39,601 nt of DNA from Ectopseudomonas composti (GTDB lineage Bacteria; Pseudomonadota; Gammaproteobacteria; Pseudomonadales; Pseudomonadaceae): the NCBI RefSeq assembly GCF_900115475.1, contig NZ_FOWP01000022.1:1-39601 (forward strand). Direction: 5' to 3'. The translations under genes and the position numbers were made by a program. Below the pieces are notes generated by a model, which searched no databases, had not been told where the DNA came from, and saw nothing but the letters and a program-made list of their open reading frames with translations. Numbering within the stretch: position 1 is the first letter of the stretch; each line of letters begins with the position of its first letter. Shown in pieces: positions 22,819-33,371 of the stretch.

Positions 22819-23340
22819 TTACCACTTGAACCTTCGGATGAACTCTATAATTCCGCCAGAAAGTATTGCCATGGTGATGTCTTTGGTGATGACGTACACA
22901 ACTATATCGACCACGACGTTTAACGATACCCAGATAGTGTTATATGAAAGCTTGAGTTCTGTTAGTAGATAGAGTTTTTCCGGGTTGAGTTCATACAGGC
23001 TTCTTCCGTGAGGGTTGTCTTTCGTTGGAGGCTTGGCTGCTCTCAACAGTCCATAGTGGTTTGTAAATTTATAAAGCAATAATTGTTCTATGTGGCTCTT
23101 TAGGAATTTATTCATAAGTGTTGCTGGAATAAACTCTTCAAGCTCGGCTTTCCAGCCGTTGGTTGGTATATTGAAAGCTAGATCGCCGGGCGAGCCTTTG
23201 CTAAATGACGAAGTATTAGCCAGCATTTCAACAAGCTGCTCGCCCAAGTAAGACTCAAGTGAAAGCATTTTTAACCATGTAAAAATGTCTACCTGTGTGT
23301 TGTGACGTTTCAGTAGCAAGCCAAAAACGCTTTCTCTCAT
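22819..23340 (-). CDS. Cassette 2 membrane-anchored protein, unknown
   Basis: This 173-residue protein starts at ATG 23340, or 178 residues from an in-frame TTG at 23355, which is closer to the core site. The N-terminal two thirds are soluble and helical (LKMLSLESYLGEQLVEML...). A hydrophobic segment near the C-terminus (about 137-150, WVSLNVVVDIVVYVI) may cross the membrane, followed by a second weaker one and a basic end RRFKW. It is unrecognised. The stop is immediately before the attC R''. Confidence 0.7.
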   Translation of the reverse strand: MRESVFGLLLKRHNTQVDIFTWLKMLSLESYLGEQLVEMLANTSSFSKGSPGDLAFNIPTNGWKAELEEFIPATLMNKFLKSHIEQLLLYKFTNHYGLLRAAKPPTKDNPHGRSLYELNPEKLYLLTELKLSYNTIWVSLNVVVDIVVYVITKDITMAILSGGIIEFIRRFKW

Positions 23341-23364
23341 GTGCTCAACGCTCAAATGTAATAG

Positions 23365-23441
23365 GCATAACGTTTGGTTAAGGGGCGGGCTTTAGCCCGT
23401 CCCGAGTGAGCGAAGCGAGCGACTTGAACCACTAGTTAGGC
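23365..23441 (-). repeat. attC site of cassette 1
   Basis: Minus strand: R'' GCCTAAC (23435-23441), L'' GTTCAAG, centre CGCTCGCTTCGCTCAC, stem GGGACGGGCTAAAGCCCGCC, L' CTTAACC, R' GTTATGC (23365-23371). The site is 77 bp and canonical in every box. Confidence 0.92.
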
Positions 23442-23442
23442 C

Positions 23443-24060
23443 TCACCGGGCACAACTCGTTTTGGCATCCGGGAAGAACTCATCACGGCCTGGCACATTG
23501 ATGGCCTCTAGCGTCGATTGCCACCATGCGACAAGACCACGAAGTATTTCGTCTACTGAGTACTCTTCAAGAGAACCTCGATCGTCATGAGTGATGTGCA
23601 TTACTACTGAAACTTCTGCTGCTCCAGATATATCAGTCGACACAATATTGGCAATCATTGTATGGAACCCACTTTGCGGTTTCCTGAGGAAGAAGTGTTT
23701 GTTTGAGTTACACACCTGATGGGATGCGTTCAAGGGACGACTAATCTTTCGAAGTGACTTCGAAAATTCTTCGCTACTGGACAGATCACAGTTAGGCAGT
23801 ACTTCCATGCAGCGTTCGCCTAACAAAGGGAGTTCTTTTACGCAGTGATAGAGCCAATCGATGAGCGCCAAACTGGTAGAGAATGCGTTGATTGCTGCAT
23901 AAATTCTGGCGTCTTCGACGTGTAAAACATCGGCGGGCTTAGCTTCGATACGAATTTTAACGGGTATGGCCGCTAGAAGTTCGACTTCCCAGAGAAGTTT
24001 TCTAAGAACCTGCCAGATGTTGATGAGTCCGAGTGTCCGGTCGGTCGCGTTTGTCGGCAT
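23443..24060 (-). CDS. Cassette 1 protein (array-proximal), possible HEPN-like
   Basis: This 205-residue soluble, mainly helical protein contains VCNSNKHFFL (116-125). Its N-x-x-K-H string resembles the 'D-x-A-N-x-x-K-H' signature of HEPN-like helical proteins of phage-defence and cassette origin. The C-terminal half adds a beta segment (EVSVVMHITHD) and a helix with WWQSTLEAI. The function is unknown and the relation is inference. The ATG is 5 bases from the opening core heptamer GTTAGGT, which can supply AGG as ribosome site. As the first cassette it would be the best expressed if a promoter lies upstream. Confidence 0.75.
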   Translation of the reverse strand: MPTNATDRTLGLINIWQVLRKLLWEVELLAAIPVKIRIEAKPADVLHVEDARIYAAINAFSTSLALIDWLYHCVKELPLLGERCMEVLPNCDLSSSEEFSKSLRKISRPLNASHQVCNSNKHFFLRKPQSGFHTMIANIVSTDISGAAEVSVVMHITHDDRGSLEEYSVDEILRGLVAWWQSTLEAINVPGRDEFFPDAKTSCAR

Positions 24061-24090
24061 GTGAGACCTAACTATAAATGGACACCAAAT

Positions 24091-24202
24091 GGTGCATAAC
24101 CTGCGGGCGATTTTGGTGGATAACCTTCCTGGTCATTTTCAAGATCCTTCTCTAGATCGCTGGAGTTAGCGAGGCGATGGGGTGTTTGGGAGGTTATACA
24201 CC
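24091..24202. promoter_or_regulatory. Three GGTGNATAACC boxes upstream of the array
   Basis: Copies lie at 24091-24101 (N=C), 24115-24125 (N=G) and, inverted, 24192-24202 (N=T). Only one position varies in 11. Read on the other strand each contains TTATNCACC, one base from a DnaA box (TTATNCACA). They lie between the first core site (24066-24072) and aer, where attI and a cassette promoter would be in a complete integron. The role is unknown. Confidence 0.5.
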
Positions 24203-24268
24203 ATGTCGGATAACTGCTGGCAAGTGGCAATTACGCGAAAGCTGGGATGGTTGGGAAGGGAGTAGGGA

Positions 24269-24293
24269 GATCGCGAGCAAGCTCGCTCCTACA
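24269..24293. repeat. Pseudomonas REP element
   Basis: GATCGCGAGCAAGCTCGCTC followed by CTACA is the classical Pseudomonas REP hairpin with GAGC-AA-GCTC arms. It sits between the cassette array and the aer terminator. Confidence 0.8.
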
Positions 24294-24312
24294 AAAGCAG
24301 GGCGGGGAGGGG

Positions 24313-24341
24313 AAGGCGCAGCGGTTGAGCCGCTGCGCCTT
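24313..24341. terminator. Terminator between aer and the cassette array
   Basis: A perfect 12-bp stem (AAGGCGCAGCGG and complement) has a 5-base loop and starts 5 bases after the aer stop. The T run (TTTTGTTT) is on the plus side; the minus side ends TT then C-rich sequence, so it may act in both directions. It would separate aer transcription from the cassettes. Confidence 0.75.
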
Positions 24342-24346
24342 TTGTT

Positions 24347-25912
24347 TCAGCGGTTGAAGCGTTCGACCAAGGCGTATTGGCCCTGTGCGGTGTTGGTCAG
24401 GGCTTCGCTTAGTTTGGCGGTATCGTTGGCTTCGCCGGCGGTCTGGTCGGCCAGTTGGGCGATGGTGGTGATGTTCTGGTTGATCTCGTCGGCGACGGCG
24501 CTTTGTTCTTCCGCTGCTGCGGCGATCTGGTTGGCCATGTCGGCGATATTGGCCACCGAGTCGCTGATGCCGGACAGCGCCTGATCGGCCTGCAGCACGC
24601 GTTCGACGCCCTCGTCGGCCTGCTTGCGGCCGATTTCCATGGTCAGCACGGCCTCTTCGGCGGTGCGCTGCAGTTTGGCGATCAGGGCGTGGATCTGTTC
24701 GGTGGACTCGGCGGTGCGTTGCGCCAGCGAGCGCACCTCGTCGGCCACCACGGCGAAGCCGCGGCCCATTTCGCCGGCGCGGGCAGCTTCGATGGCGGCG
24801 TTGAGGGCGAGCAGGTTGGTCTGGTCGGCAATGCCTTTGATCACGTCGACCACGCCACCGATTTCGCTACTGTCCTGGGCCAGGCGGGTAACCGTTTCAC
24901 CGGTATCGCCCACCGATTGCGACAGGCGCTGGATGGCTTGGCGGGTTTCAGCGGCGATGGTGCGGCCTTCGCTGGTCAGGCGGTTGGCTTCCTGGGTGGC
25001 GATGGCGGTGCGGGCGACGTTGCTCGCCACTTCCAGGGTGGTGGCGGCCATTTCGTTGACGGCGGTGGCAACCTGTTCGGTCTCGCTGCGCTGGCGCTCG
25101 AGACCGGCCGAGCTGTTGTGCGCGAGCTTGTCGGCTTCACGCGCTTGCAGGGTGAGTTGCTCGGCCGTGTCTTGCAGGCGGGTGAGGCAGGTTTTAAGCC
25201 GTGCTTCCTGGCTGAGCATGGCCATTTCCAGGCGTGCTTCGGCGCCACGGCTGTCGGTGTACATCTGCGCGATCAGCGGGTCTGAGGTGCTTTGCTCGGC
25301 AATGCGTAGCAGGCGTTTGACGCCGCGAGTCTGCCAGGCGATGCCGGCCAGACCCAGTGGTACGGAGAGCAGGGCGGCGAGGATGAAGCCCCAGTTGCTG
25401 CCCATCCAGTGGCCGATCAGGAAACCGATCTGGCTGACCAGGATGAAGGGCATCCACGCCTGGACGATTGGCAGCCACTGGTTGCTGGACGGGATTGCCG
25501 ATTTGCCGGCGTTGATCCGGGCGTACAGCGTTTCGGCGCGGCGTACTTGCTCGGCGGTCGGTTTGACGCGGACGGATTCGTAACCGACGACCTGGTTGTT
25601 TTCGGTCACGGGTGTGACGTAGGCGTTGACCCAGTAGTGGTCACCGTTCTTGCTGCGGTTCTTGACGATACCCATCCACGGACGGCCCTTCTTCAGGGTC
25701 GTCCACATATGCTCGAACACGGCGGACGGAACGTCCGGGTGGCGCACGATGTTATGTGGAGCTCGCAGCAGCTCTTCACGACTGAAACCGCTGATGTCGA
25801 CGAAGGCGTCGTTGCAGTAGGTGATTTGCCCTTTGAGATCGGTGGTGGATATCAGGCGTTGTTGCGCAGGAAAAGTGCGCTCACGCTGAGTGACCGGCTG
25901 GTTGTTACGCAT
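24347..25912 (-). CDS. aer: Aerotaxis receptor (PAS-containing methyl-accepting chemotaxis protein)
   Basis: This 521-residue energy-taxis receptor has an N-terminal PAS domain (about 15-120, with DLKGQITYCNDAFVDISGFS, normally binding FAD). A hydrophobic hairpin (about 150-193) holds it in the inner membrane. A HAMP-like/coiled-coil stretch follows, then the MCP signalling domain with the conserved tip from 361 (IADQTNLLALNAAIEAARAGE) to 400. It would report redox or respiratory state to CheA/CheW. The position directly downstream of acnA on the same strand matches the P. aeruginosa aer-acnA pair. No periplasmic domain is present, as expected for Aer. Confidence 0.93.
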   Translation of the reverse strand: MRNNQPVTQRERTFPAQQRLISTTDLKGQITYCNDAFVDISGFSREELLRAPHNIVRHPDVPSAVFEHMWTTLKKGRPWMGIVKNRSKNGDHYWVNAYVTPVTENNQVVGYESVRVKPTAEQVRRAETLYARINAGKSAIPSSNQWLPIVQAWMPFILVSQIGFLIGHWMGSNWGFILAALLSVPLGLAGIAWQTRGVKRLLRIAEQSTSDPLIAQMYTDSRGAEARLEMAMLSQEARLKTCLTRLQDTAEQLTLQAREADKLAHNSSAGLERQRSETEQVATAVNEMAATTLEVASNVARTAIATQEANRLTSEGRTIAAETRQAIQRLSQSVGDTGETVTRLAQDSSEIGGVVDVIKGIADQTNLLALNAAIEAARAGEMGRGFAVVADEVRSLAQRTAESTEQIHALIAKLQRTAEEAVLTMEIGRKQADEGVERVLQADQALSGISDSVANIADMANQIAAAAEEQSAVADEINQNITTIAQLADQTAGEANDTAKLSEALTNTAQGQYALVERFNR

Positions 25913-26061
25913 GGCAGGTATCCGTCGTTGTAATGCCCTGTCATCGGCCGACGAGCGGCAAAGTTGAGGGCTGAATCCATTTTCGGCGAGTGTAAACGCT
26001 TTTTGAATGACGTCACATTTCTGTCGCGGCGTTGGCCATCTCTGGCTCGACGGATAAGGAG

Positions 26062-26086
26062 GCCCTACCGCCAGTGGCGGCAGGGC
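26062..26086 (-). terminator. Hairpin downstream of acnA
   Basis: An 11-bp stem, GCCCTACCGCC against GGCGGCAGGGC (one mismatch), has a 3-base loop and starts 8 bases after the acnA stop. On the minus strand it is followed by CTCCTTATCC, so the T run is weak. Confidence 0.55.
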
Positions 26087-26093
26087 AGGTGCA

Positions 26094-28835
<2,742 letters not shown>

Positions 28836-29091
28836 TGCACATCTCCTTGGGCCCGCACGGTTCGGGCTGTGTCTGATGGCGGCAGACCTTCAAGCTAGTT
28901 CGGCTTGGGCTGTCTGGCTAGCGCATTTCCTTTATCGGTCGCTATACGCTGCCTGTTCTGGGTGGCCGGACCCCACCGAAACGCGATGGCTGGTGGCTCT
29001 GTATCTGTAGGCAGCGCATATGTAGCTGGACAGGTTTAGCGGCTCGGGGTTCCGCTCTCGGGTATCATGCGCGCCCCAAGGAGACCCTTTG

Positions 29092-30147
29092 ATGAATACC
29101 CTGTTTCTGCATTGCCGCCCCGGTTTCGAAGGGGAGGTTTGCGCCGAGATCACCGACCTCGCCGCACGCCTGGACGTACCAGGCTACTCCAAGACCAAGC
29201 CCGGCAGTGCGTGCGCCGAGTTCGTCTGCAGCGAGGCTGCCGATTGCGAGCGGCTGATGCGCGGCGTGCGTTTCAACCAGCTGATCTTCCCGCGGCAATG
29301 GGCGCGCGGGGCCTACGTCAGCCTGCCGGAAAGCGACCGTATCAGCGTGTTGCTGGAGGCGCTGGCCGACTACCCGGTGTGCGGCAGCCTGTGGCTGGAA
29401 GTGGTGGATACCAACGACGGCAAGGAGCTCTCGACCTTCTGCAAGAAGTTCGAGGCGCCGCTGCGCAAGGCCTTGCTCAAGGCCGGCAAGCTGGTGGACG
29501 ACGCGAAGAAGCCGCGCCTGCTGCTGACCTTCAAGAGTGGCCGCGAGGTGTTCGCCGGTATCGCCGAGGCGGACAACCAGGCGATGTGGCCTATGGGTAT
29601 TCCGCGCTTGAAGTTTCCGCGCGAGGCGCCGAGCCGCTCCACGCTGAAACTGGAGGAAGCCTGGCACCACTTCATCCCCCGTGAGCAGTGGGATCAGCGC
29701 CTGGCGCCGGGCATGACCGCCGTGGACCTGGGCGCTGCGCCCGGCGGCTGGACGTGGCAACTGGTCAATCGGGAAATCCGCGTCACCGCCGTGGACAACG
29801 GGCCGATGGCCGAAAGCCTGATGTATTCCGGCTTCGTCGTGCACCAGCGCGCTGACGGCTTCACTTTCCGCCCGCGGCATCCGGTGCACTGGATGGTCTG
29901 CGATATCGTCGAGAAGCCGGCACGCACGGCGGCGATGATTGAAACCTGGTTGGGCGAGGGGCTGTGCCGCGAGGCGGTGGTCAACCTCAAGTTGCCGATG
30001 AAGCAGCGTTACGCCGAAGTGCGGCGCCTGCTCGATCGCATCGAGTCTGGGCTGGCGGAGCGCGGCCTGAAGGTCAGCATCGGCTGCAAGCAGCTCTATC
30101 ACGACCGTGAAGAGGTGACCTGCCATCTGCGCCGTCACGGCAAGTGA
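29092..30147 (+). CDS. rlmM: 23S rRNA (cytidine-2498 2'-O) methyltransferase
   Basis: RlmM (YgdE) 2'-O-methylates C2498 of 23S rRNA. The 351-residue protein has an N-terminal THUMP-like region (about 1-170) and a Rossmann methyltransferase domain. The SAM loop DLGAAPGGW starts at D212, D236 lies in VDNG, and a C-terminal lysine in NLKLPMKQR and glutamate (REEVT) complete the K-D-K-E type centre. The ATG at 29092 follows AAGGAGA; the TTG codon just before it is in frame but not favoured. A TATCAT -10-like box lies about 25 bp upstream. Confidence 0.95.
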   Translation: MNTLFLHCRPGFEGEVCAEITDLAARLDVPGYSKTKPGSACAEFVCSEAADCERLMRGVRFNQLIFPRQWARGAYVSLPESDRISVLLEALADYPVCGSLWLEVVDTNDGKELSTFCKKFEAPLRKALLKAGKLVDDAKKPRLLLTFKSGREVFAGIAEADNQAMWPMGIPRLKFPREAPSRSTLKLEEAWHHFIPREQWDQRLAPGMTAVDLGAAPGGWTWQLVNREIRVTAVDNGPMAESLMYSGFVVHQRADGFTFRPRHPVHWMVCDIVEKPARTAAMIETWLGEGLCREAVVNLKLPMKQRYAEVRRLLDRIESGLAERGLKVSIGCKQLYHDREEVTCHLRRHGK

Positions 30148-30400
30148 CGAGAGCCAGTTTTTAACGCAGTGGCGCAGCAGGCGTTAAGCAAACCGGGCGC
30201 GGGCCTGGACAGGCCCGGCCCGGACTCCCGCGTCGCTCCAGGCTCCACCTGAAGCTGGCGTGCGTACCCTCCATGATCCGCCAGAGCGCAGGCACTGTGC
30301 CGCAGTTGGCGGATGCGCGCTGCCCATCCAAGGTTGTGCGCGCAGGGTGACCTGAAGGTCAGCTTTGCGCGACAATGCGCGCCTGCCTGTGGAGCCCCTT

Positions 30401-30652
30401 ATGTCCGAAGCCCTGACCCTCAATCACGATGACCTGCTCGACGCCAGCGGCCTTAATTGCCCGGAGCCGGTGATGATGTTGCACAACAAGGTGCGCGATT
30501 TGTCGCCGGGTGGCTTGCTCAAGGTGATCGCCACTGATCCCTCGACCCGTCGTGATATCCCCAAGTTCTGCGTGTTTCTCGGCCACGAGCTGCTGGGCCA
30601 GGCTGAAGAAGATGGCAGCTATCTGTACTGGATTCGCAAGAAAGCCGATTAG
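30401..30652 (+). CDS. tusA: TusA/SirA-family sulfur-carrier protein
   Basis: This 83-residue protein of the TusA family has the persulfide-carrying cysteine C20 in the CPEP motif (20-23) after LDASGLN, and the second signature T-D-P-S-T-R-R-D-I near 47-55. TusA relays sulfur from IscS for 2-thiouridine modification of tRNA. Several TusA-like paralogues exist in Pseudomonas, so the exact role is less sure than the family. The ATG at 30401 has a TGGAG site 9 bases upstream. It lies 253 bp downstream of rlmM; that gap holds a GC hairpin (30200-30217) and no gene. Confidence 0.88.
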   Translation: MSEALTLNHDDLLDASGLNCPEPVMMLHNKVRDLSPGGLLKVIATDPSTRRDIPKFCVFLGHELLGQAEEDGSYLYWIRKKAD

Positions 30653-30668
30653 GCCGCGCATGTCACAA

Positions 30669-30747
30669 GTAGGGTGCGCCGTGCGTACCTGTGCTGTGCT
30701 TTGATCTGTGCTTGCCCGTGGTTATAGGTGCGCGCGGCGCACCCTAC
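30669..30747. repeat. REP-like inverted pair overlapping a stop codon
   Basis: A plus copy is at 30669-30689 and a minus copy at 30727-30747, head to head, of the GTAGGGTGCGCC...GTGCGCACC family. The TAG of the minus copy is the stop codon of the DUF3080 gene (30744-30746). Confidence 0.85.
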
Positions 30748-31808
30748 GGGTTTCCCGCGCTATTCCATCCCGCTTGTCCCGGCGCCAGGCCGCAGCTGTT
30801 GAGCAAGGTCTGCCAGGCTTTGACGTGGCGCGCCGTGGCCGTGCGGAAATCCTGCCATAACGAATCCTGCTCGCCGGCCAAGCGCAGCAGGTGCTCGCGG
30901 GTGCCCGTGGGAATGCCCTCGATGCCCTGCAGCTGCAGCAGCGCTGCCTGCCACTGCTGGCCGCGTTGGTCGACCTGCGCCAGGTAGGGTTGCAGGCCGC
31001 CTGCGTAGAACTTGACGAAGATGTTCTGCAGGATGCGCCCGCGTGGCGTTGCCTGGCCCAGTGGGCACAGCGGGCGGCTCTGCTGGCGTTGCTCCAGCAG
31101 TTCGCTGCCTGCATCGAGGGTGTGGCGCAGGCTGGCCAGGCTGGTGATCAGCTGACCACCTTGCTCGCTGGCGTAAAGGGCGAAGTACAGCGGCTCCAGC
31201 TGTTCGGCGCTCGGCGGGAGCTGCGCGGGCAGGGCGGCGCCGATGTGCGCCAGCCGCTGCAGGGCGTCCAGTGCGGCGCTGTCTTCCTGGGCGTCTACTG
31301 GCAAGGCCTGGTCGGCGAAGCGCAGGTAGTGCTCGAACTCCGGGCTGCCGTTGAGCGCGTTCCAGAACACCGCAGGCAATTGCTGGCGCTTGTCGTTGGC
31401 CAGGCGTTGCAGGGCGGGCTTCAGGCTGGAGTCGTCCTGCAGGTGCGGCAGACAGTTGTCGATGGCCCGCAGCAGATCACCTTCGTAGCCCAGGCGCTGG
31501 CTGGGCATCAATTGCTTGCCCAGGCTGCTGTTGCGCTGGCTGATCAGTTGTTGCAGGTGCGGACAACGACGCGCATCGATGATCAGATCGAGCAGGCCGA
31601 TACGCAGCTCGGGAATCTCGCTAAGCCGCTCACGCCGGGCTGGTAGGCGGTACTGGCTGACACTGCGATTGTCGAAGGCGTTGACGTCAGCAGCATCGAG
31701 TGAGCGTTGCAGGCGTTGCAGGTAATCGCTCTGCAGGGCCAGGCCATCGTTGGCCGGGCCGCAGCCGGTGAGCATGAAGAAGCAGAGAAGCAGGGCGAGT
31801 CGGGTCAT
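30744..31808 (-). CDS. DUF3080 family lipoprotein
   Basis: This 354-residue predicted lipoprotein has a signal stretch (2-14) and lipobox LTGC with C16 lipidated. The rest is mostly helical and rich in L, Q and A, with the DUF3080 landmarks SQYRLPARRERL, LDLIIDARRCPHLQ and the C-terminal LQNIFVKFYAGGLQPYLAQVDQRGQ. The function is unknown; it is probably on the periplasmic face of the outer membrane. Its stop codon is contributed by the downstream REP copy, so the C-terminal SAGNP may be lineage-specific. It is downstream of the MATE gene on the same strand, 39 bp apart. Confidence 0.88.
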   Translation of the reverse strand: MTRLALLLCFFMLTGCGPANDGLALQSDYLQRLQRSLDAADVNAFDNRSVSQYRLPARRERLSEIPELRIGLLDLIIDARRCPHLQQLISQRNSSLGKQLMPSQRLGYEGDLLRAIDNCLPHLQDDSSLKPALQRLANDKRQQLPAVFWNALNGSPEFEHYLRFADQALPVDAQEDSAALDALQRLAHIGAALPAQLPPSAEQLEPLYFALYASEQGGQLITSLASLRHTLDAGSELLEQRQQSRPLCPLGQATPRGRILQNIFVKFYAGGLQPYLAQVDQRGQQWQAALLQLQGIEGIPTGTREHLLRLAGEQDSLWQDFRTATARHVKAWQTLLNSCGLAPGQAGWNSAGNP

Positions 31809-31847
31809 GCGCTCAGTCTAGAGGCGATGGCCTACCTATCCAACACG

Positions 31848-33221
31848 TCAGGCCGCGCGGCGAATGCGCTTGCGCGCGCTGCGGGCCAAGCGCACGGTGA
31901 GCATCGCGGCAGCGCAGGTCAGCCCGACCACCAGGCCCTGCCACAGGCCGCTGGGGCCACTGGGTTCGCCGAACAGGTCGGAAAGCCCCAACGCATAACC
32001 TACCGGCAAGCCGATGCCCCAGTAGGCGAACAGGGTCAGCAGCATGGTGATGCGCGTGTCCTGATAGCCGCGCAGTGCGCCGGCAGCGGTCACCTGGATG
32101 GCGTCAGAGAACTGAAACAGCGCGGCATAGACGATCAACGTTGCCGCGACCGTGATGACGGTCTTGTCCGGGGTGTAGATTTGCGCGATCTGTTCGCGCA
32201 ACACGAACATCAGGCTGGCCGATATGCAGGCATATCCCAGCGCCGCGGCCATGCTCACCCCGGCGGCGAAGCGTGCTTCACGCGGTTGGCCACGGCCCAG
32301 CGCTTGGCCGACGCGCACGGTGGCGGCCATGGCCAGCGAGTAGGGGATCATGAACACCATGGAGCTGAAGTTGAGCGCAATCTGGTGCCCGGCCACCACA
32401 GTGGCGCCGAGGCCGCCGATCAGCAGGGCGATCACCGCGAAGATGCTCGATTCGGCAAATACTGCGATGCCGATCGGCACGCCGATGCTCAGCAGGCGTT
32501 TGATCACCGGCCACTGCGGCCATTCGAAATGAGCGAACAGCGCGCTGTTGCGGTAGTAGGGCGCCCATTTCACCCAGACCAGCATGCCGATCAGCATGAA
32601 GCCCATCACTAGGGCGGTCGCCCAGCCGCAGCCAACGCCACCCATGGCCGGCAGGCCGAACTTGCCGTAGATGAAGATGTAGTTGGCCGGGATGTTCAGC
32701 AGCAGGCCGATAATGCCCAGCACCATGCTCGGGCGGGTATGGCCAAGACCATCGCTGAAGCAGCGCAGCACGTGGTATAGCGCCACCGCCGGGAAGCCAC
32801 AGGCCACCGCGCGCAGGTAGCCCATCGCCGGGGTGATCAGCACCGGGTCGACGTTCATCGTGCACAGGATGAATTCAGCGTTCCACAACAGCGCCGCTGC
32901 GCTGCCGCCGACGGCCAGCGCCAGCCACAGGGCCTGGCGCACCAATGGGCCGATTTCGGCCTCTTCGCCAGCGCCGAAGCGTTGTGCGACCTTGGGCGTG
33001 GTGGCCAGCAGGATGCCGGTCATCAGCAGGAACACCGGCACCCAGATCGAGTTGCCCAGCGCCACGGCAGCCAGGTCCTGCGGGCTGACGCGTCCGGCCA
33101 TCAGTGTGTCGACGAAGCCCATGGCGGTGTGCGCCAACTGGGCGATGATGATTGGCGTGGCCAGGATCATGAGGCTGCGCAGTTCCGTGCGCACGCGGCC
33201 AAGGCGGGTGTCGGTGGACAT
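31848..33221 (-). CDS. MATE-family multidrug efflux transporter
   Basis: This 457-residue integral membrane protein has about 12 hydrophobic helices in two related halves. It shows the MATE (NorM) features PIIIAQLAHTAMGFVDTLMAGR at 24-45, the GTG-like VALGNSIWVPVF in helix 2 and the repeat IALNFSSMVFMIPYSLAMAATVRVGQALG in the second half. It is expected to export cationic drugs in exchange for Na+ or H+; PmpM of P. aeruginosa is the nearest I recall. The start ATG at 33221 is chosen over an open frame to 33584 that crosses the pdxB promoter and lacks a signal. It is divergent from pdxB. Confidence 0.93.
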   Translation of the reverse strand: MSTDTRLGRVRTELRSLMILATPIIIAQLAHTAMGFVDTLMAGRVSPQDLAAVALGNSIWVPVFLLMTGILLATTPKVAQRFGAGEEAEIGPLVRQALWLALAVGGSAAALLWNAEFILCTMNVDPVLITPAMGYLRAVACGFPAVALYHVLRCFSDGLGHTRPSMVLGIIGLLLNIPANYIFIYGKFGLPAMGGVGCGWATALVMGFMLIGMLVWVKWAPYYRNSALFAHFEWPQWPVIKRLLSIGVPIGIAVFAESSIFAVIALLIGGLGATVVAGHQIALNFSSMVFMIPYSLAMAATVRVGQALGRGQPREARFAAGVSMAAALGYACISASLMFVLREQIAQIYTPDKTVITVAATLIVYAALFQFSDAIQVTAAGALRGYQDTRITMLLTLFAYWGIGLPVGYALGLSDLFGEPSGPSGLWQGLVVGLTCAAAMLTVRLARSARKRIRRAA

Positions 33222-33371
33222 TTCGACTCTTCGGGATAACAGGAAACCGCGTAGTCTACGCCTTGACGTAGCGGTCAGGAAAGCGCGATCTACCCCTCTG
33301 CCTGGCGGCCTGTGGGGCGACGCTGAGGTATCGGCTGGCTTAGAATGGCGGCCTGCCCGATGGAGCCCGCC

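Larger units (their letters stand above)
19699..24071 (-). other. Array of seven integron gene cassettes without an integrase (CALIN)
   Basis: Seven genes, all on the minus strand, alternate with seven attC sites. Boundaries cut at G^TT of each core heptamer give cassettes, numbered from the right (proximal) end: C1 23371-24071, C2 22749-23370, C3 21920-22748, C4 21419-21919, C5 20868-21418, C6 20267-20867, C7 19699-20266. Core heptamer and own R'' complement match 7/7 in C2, C4, C6 and C7, 6/7 in C1 and C3, and 5/7 in C5. The DNA is clearly more AT-rich than the flanks. No tyrosine recombinase (intI) is encoded between the array and aer or elsewhere in the window. The attC sequence matches the homogeneous type I associate with Pseudomonas chromosomal integrons. 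Confidence 0.9.

Noticed and set aside
19693..23441. Regularly repeated sequences considered as a CRISPR array
   Set aside because: Units are 68-84 bp, spaced by whole genes of 400-750 bp, with attC box structure; no short spacers and no cas genes.
24073..24346. Searched for an integron integrase or its remnant upstream of the array
   Set aside because: Only about 270 bp lie before aer, with no frame showing tyrosine-recombinase motifs on either strand; I found no intI elsewhere in the window.
24177..24584. A plus-strand frame of 135 codons crossing the REP, the terminator and the aer 3' end
   Set aside because: It runs through a terminator hairpin into antisense of aer and has no start signal.
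24455..25583. Long plus-strand frames inside aer
   Set aside because: Antisense shadows of an intact chemoreceptor with all its motifs.
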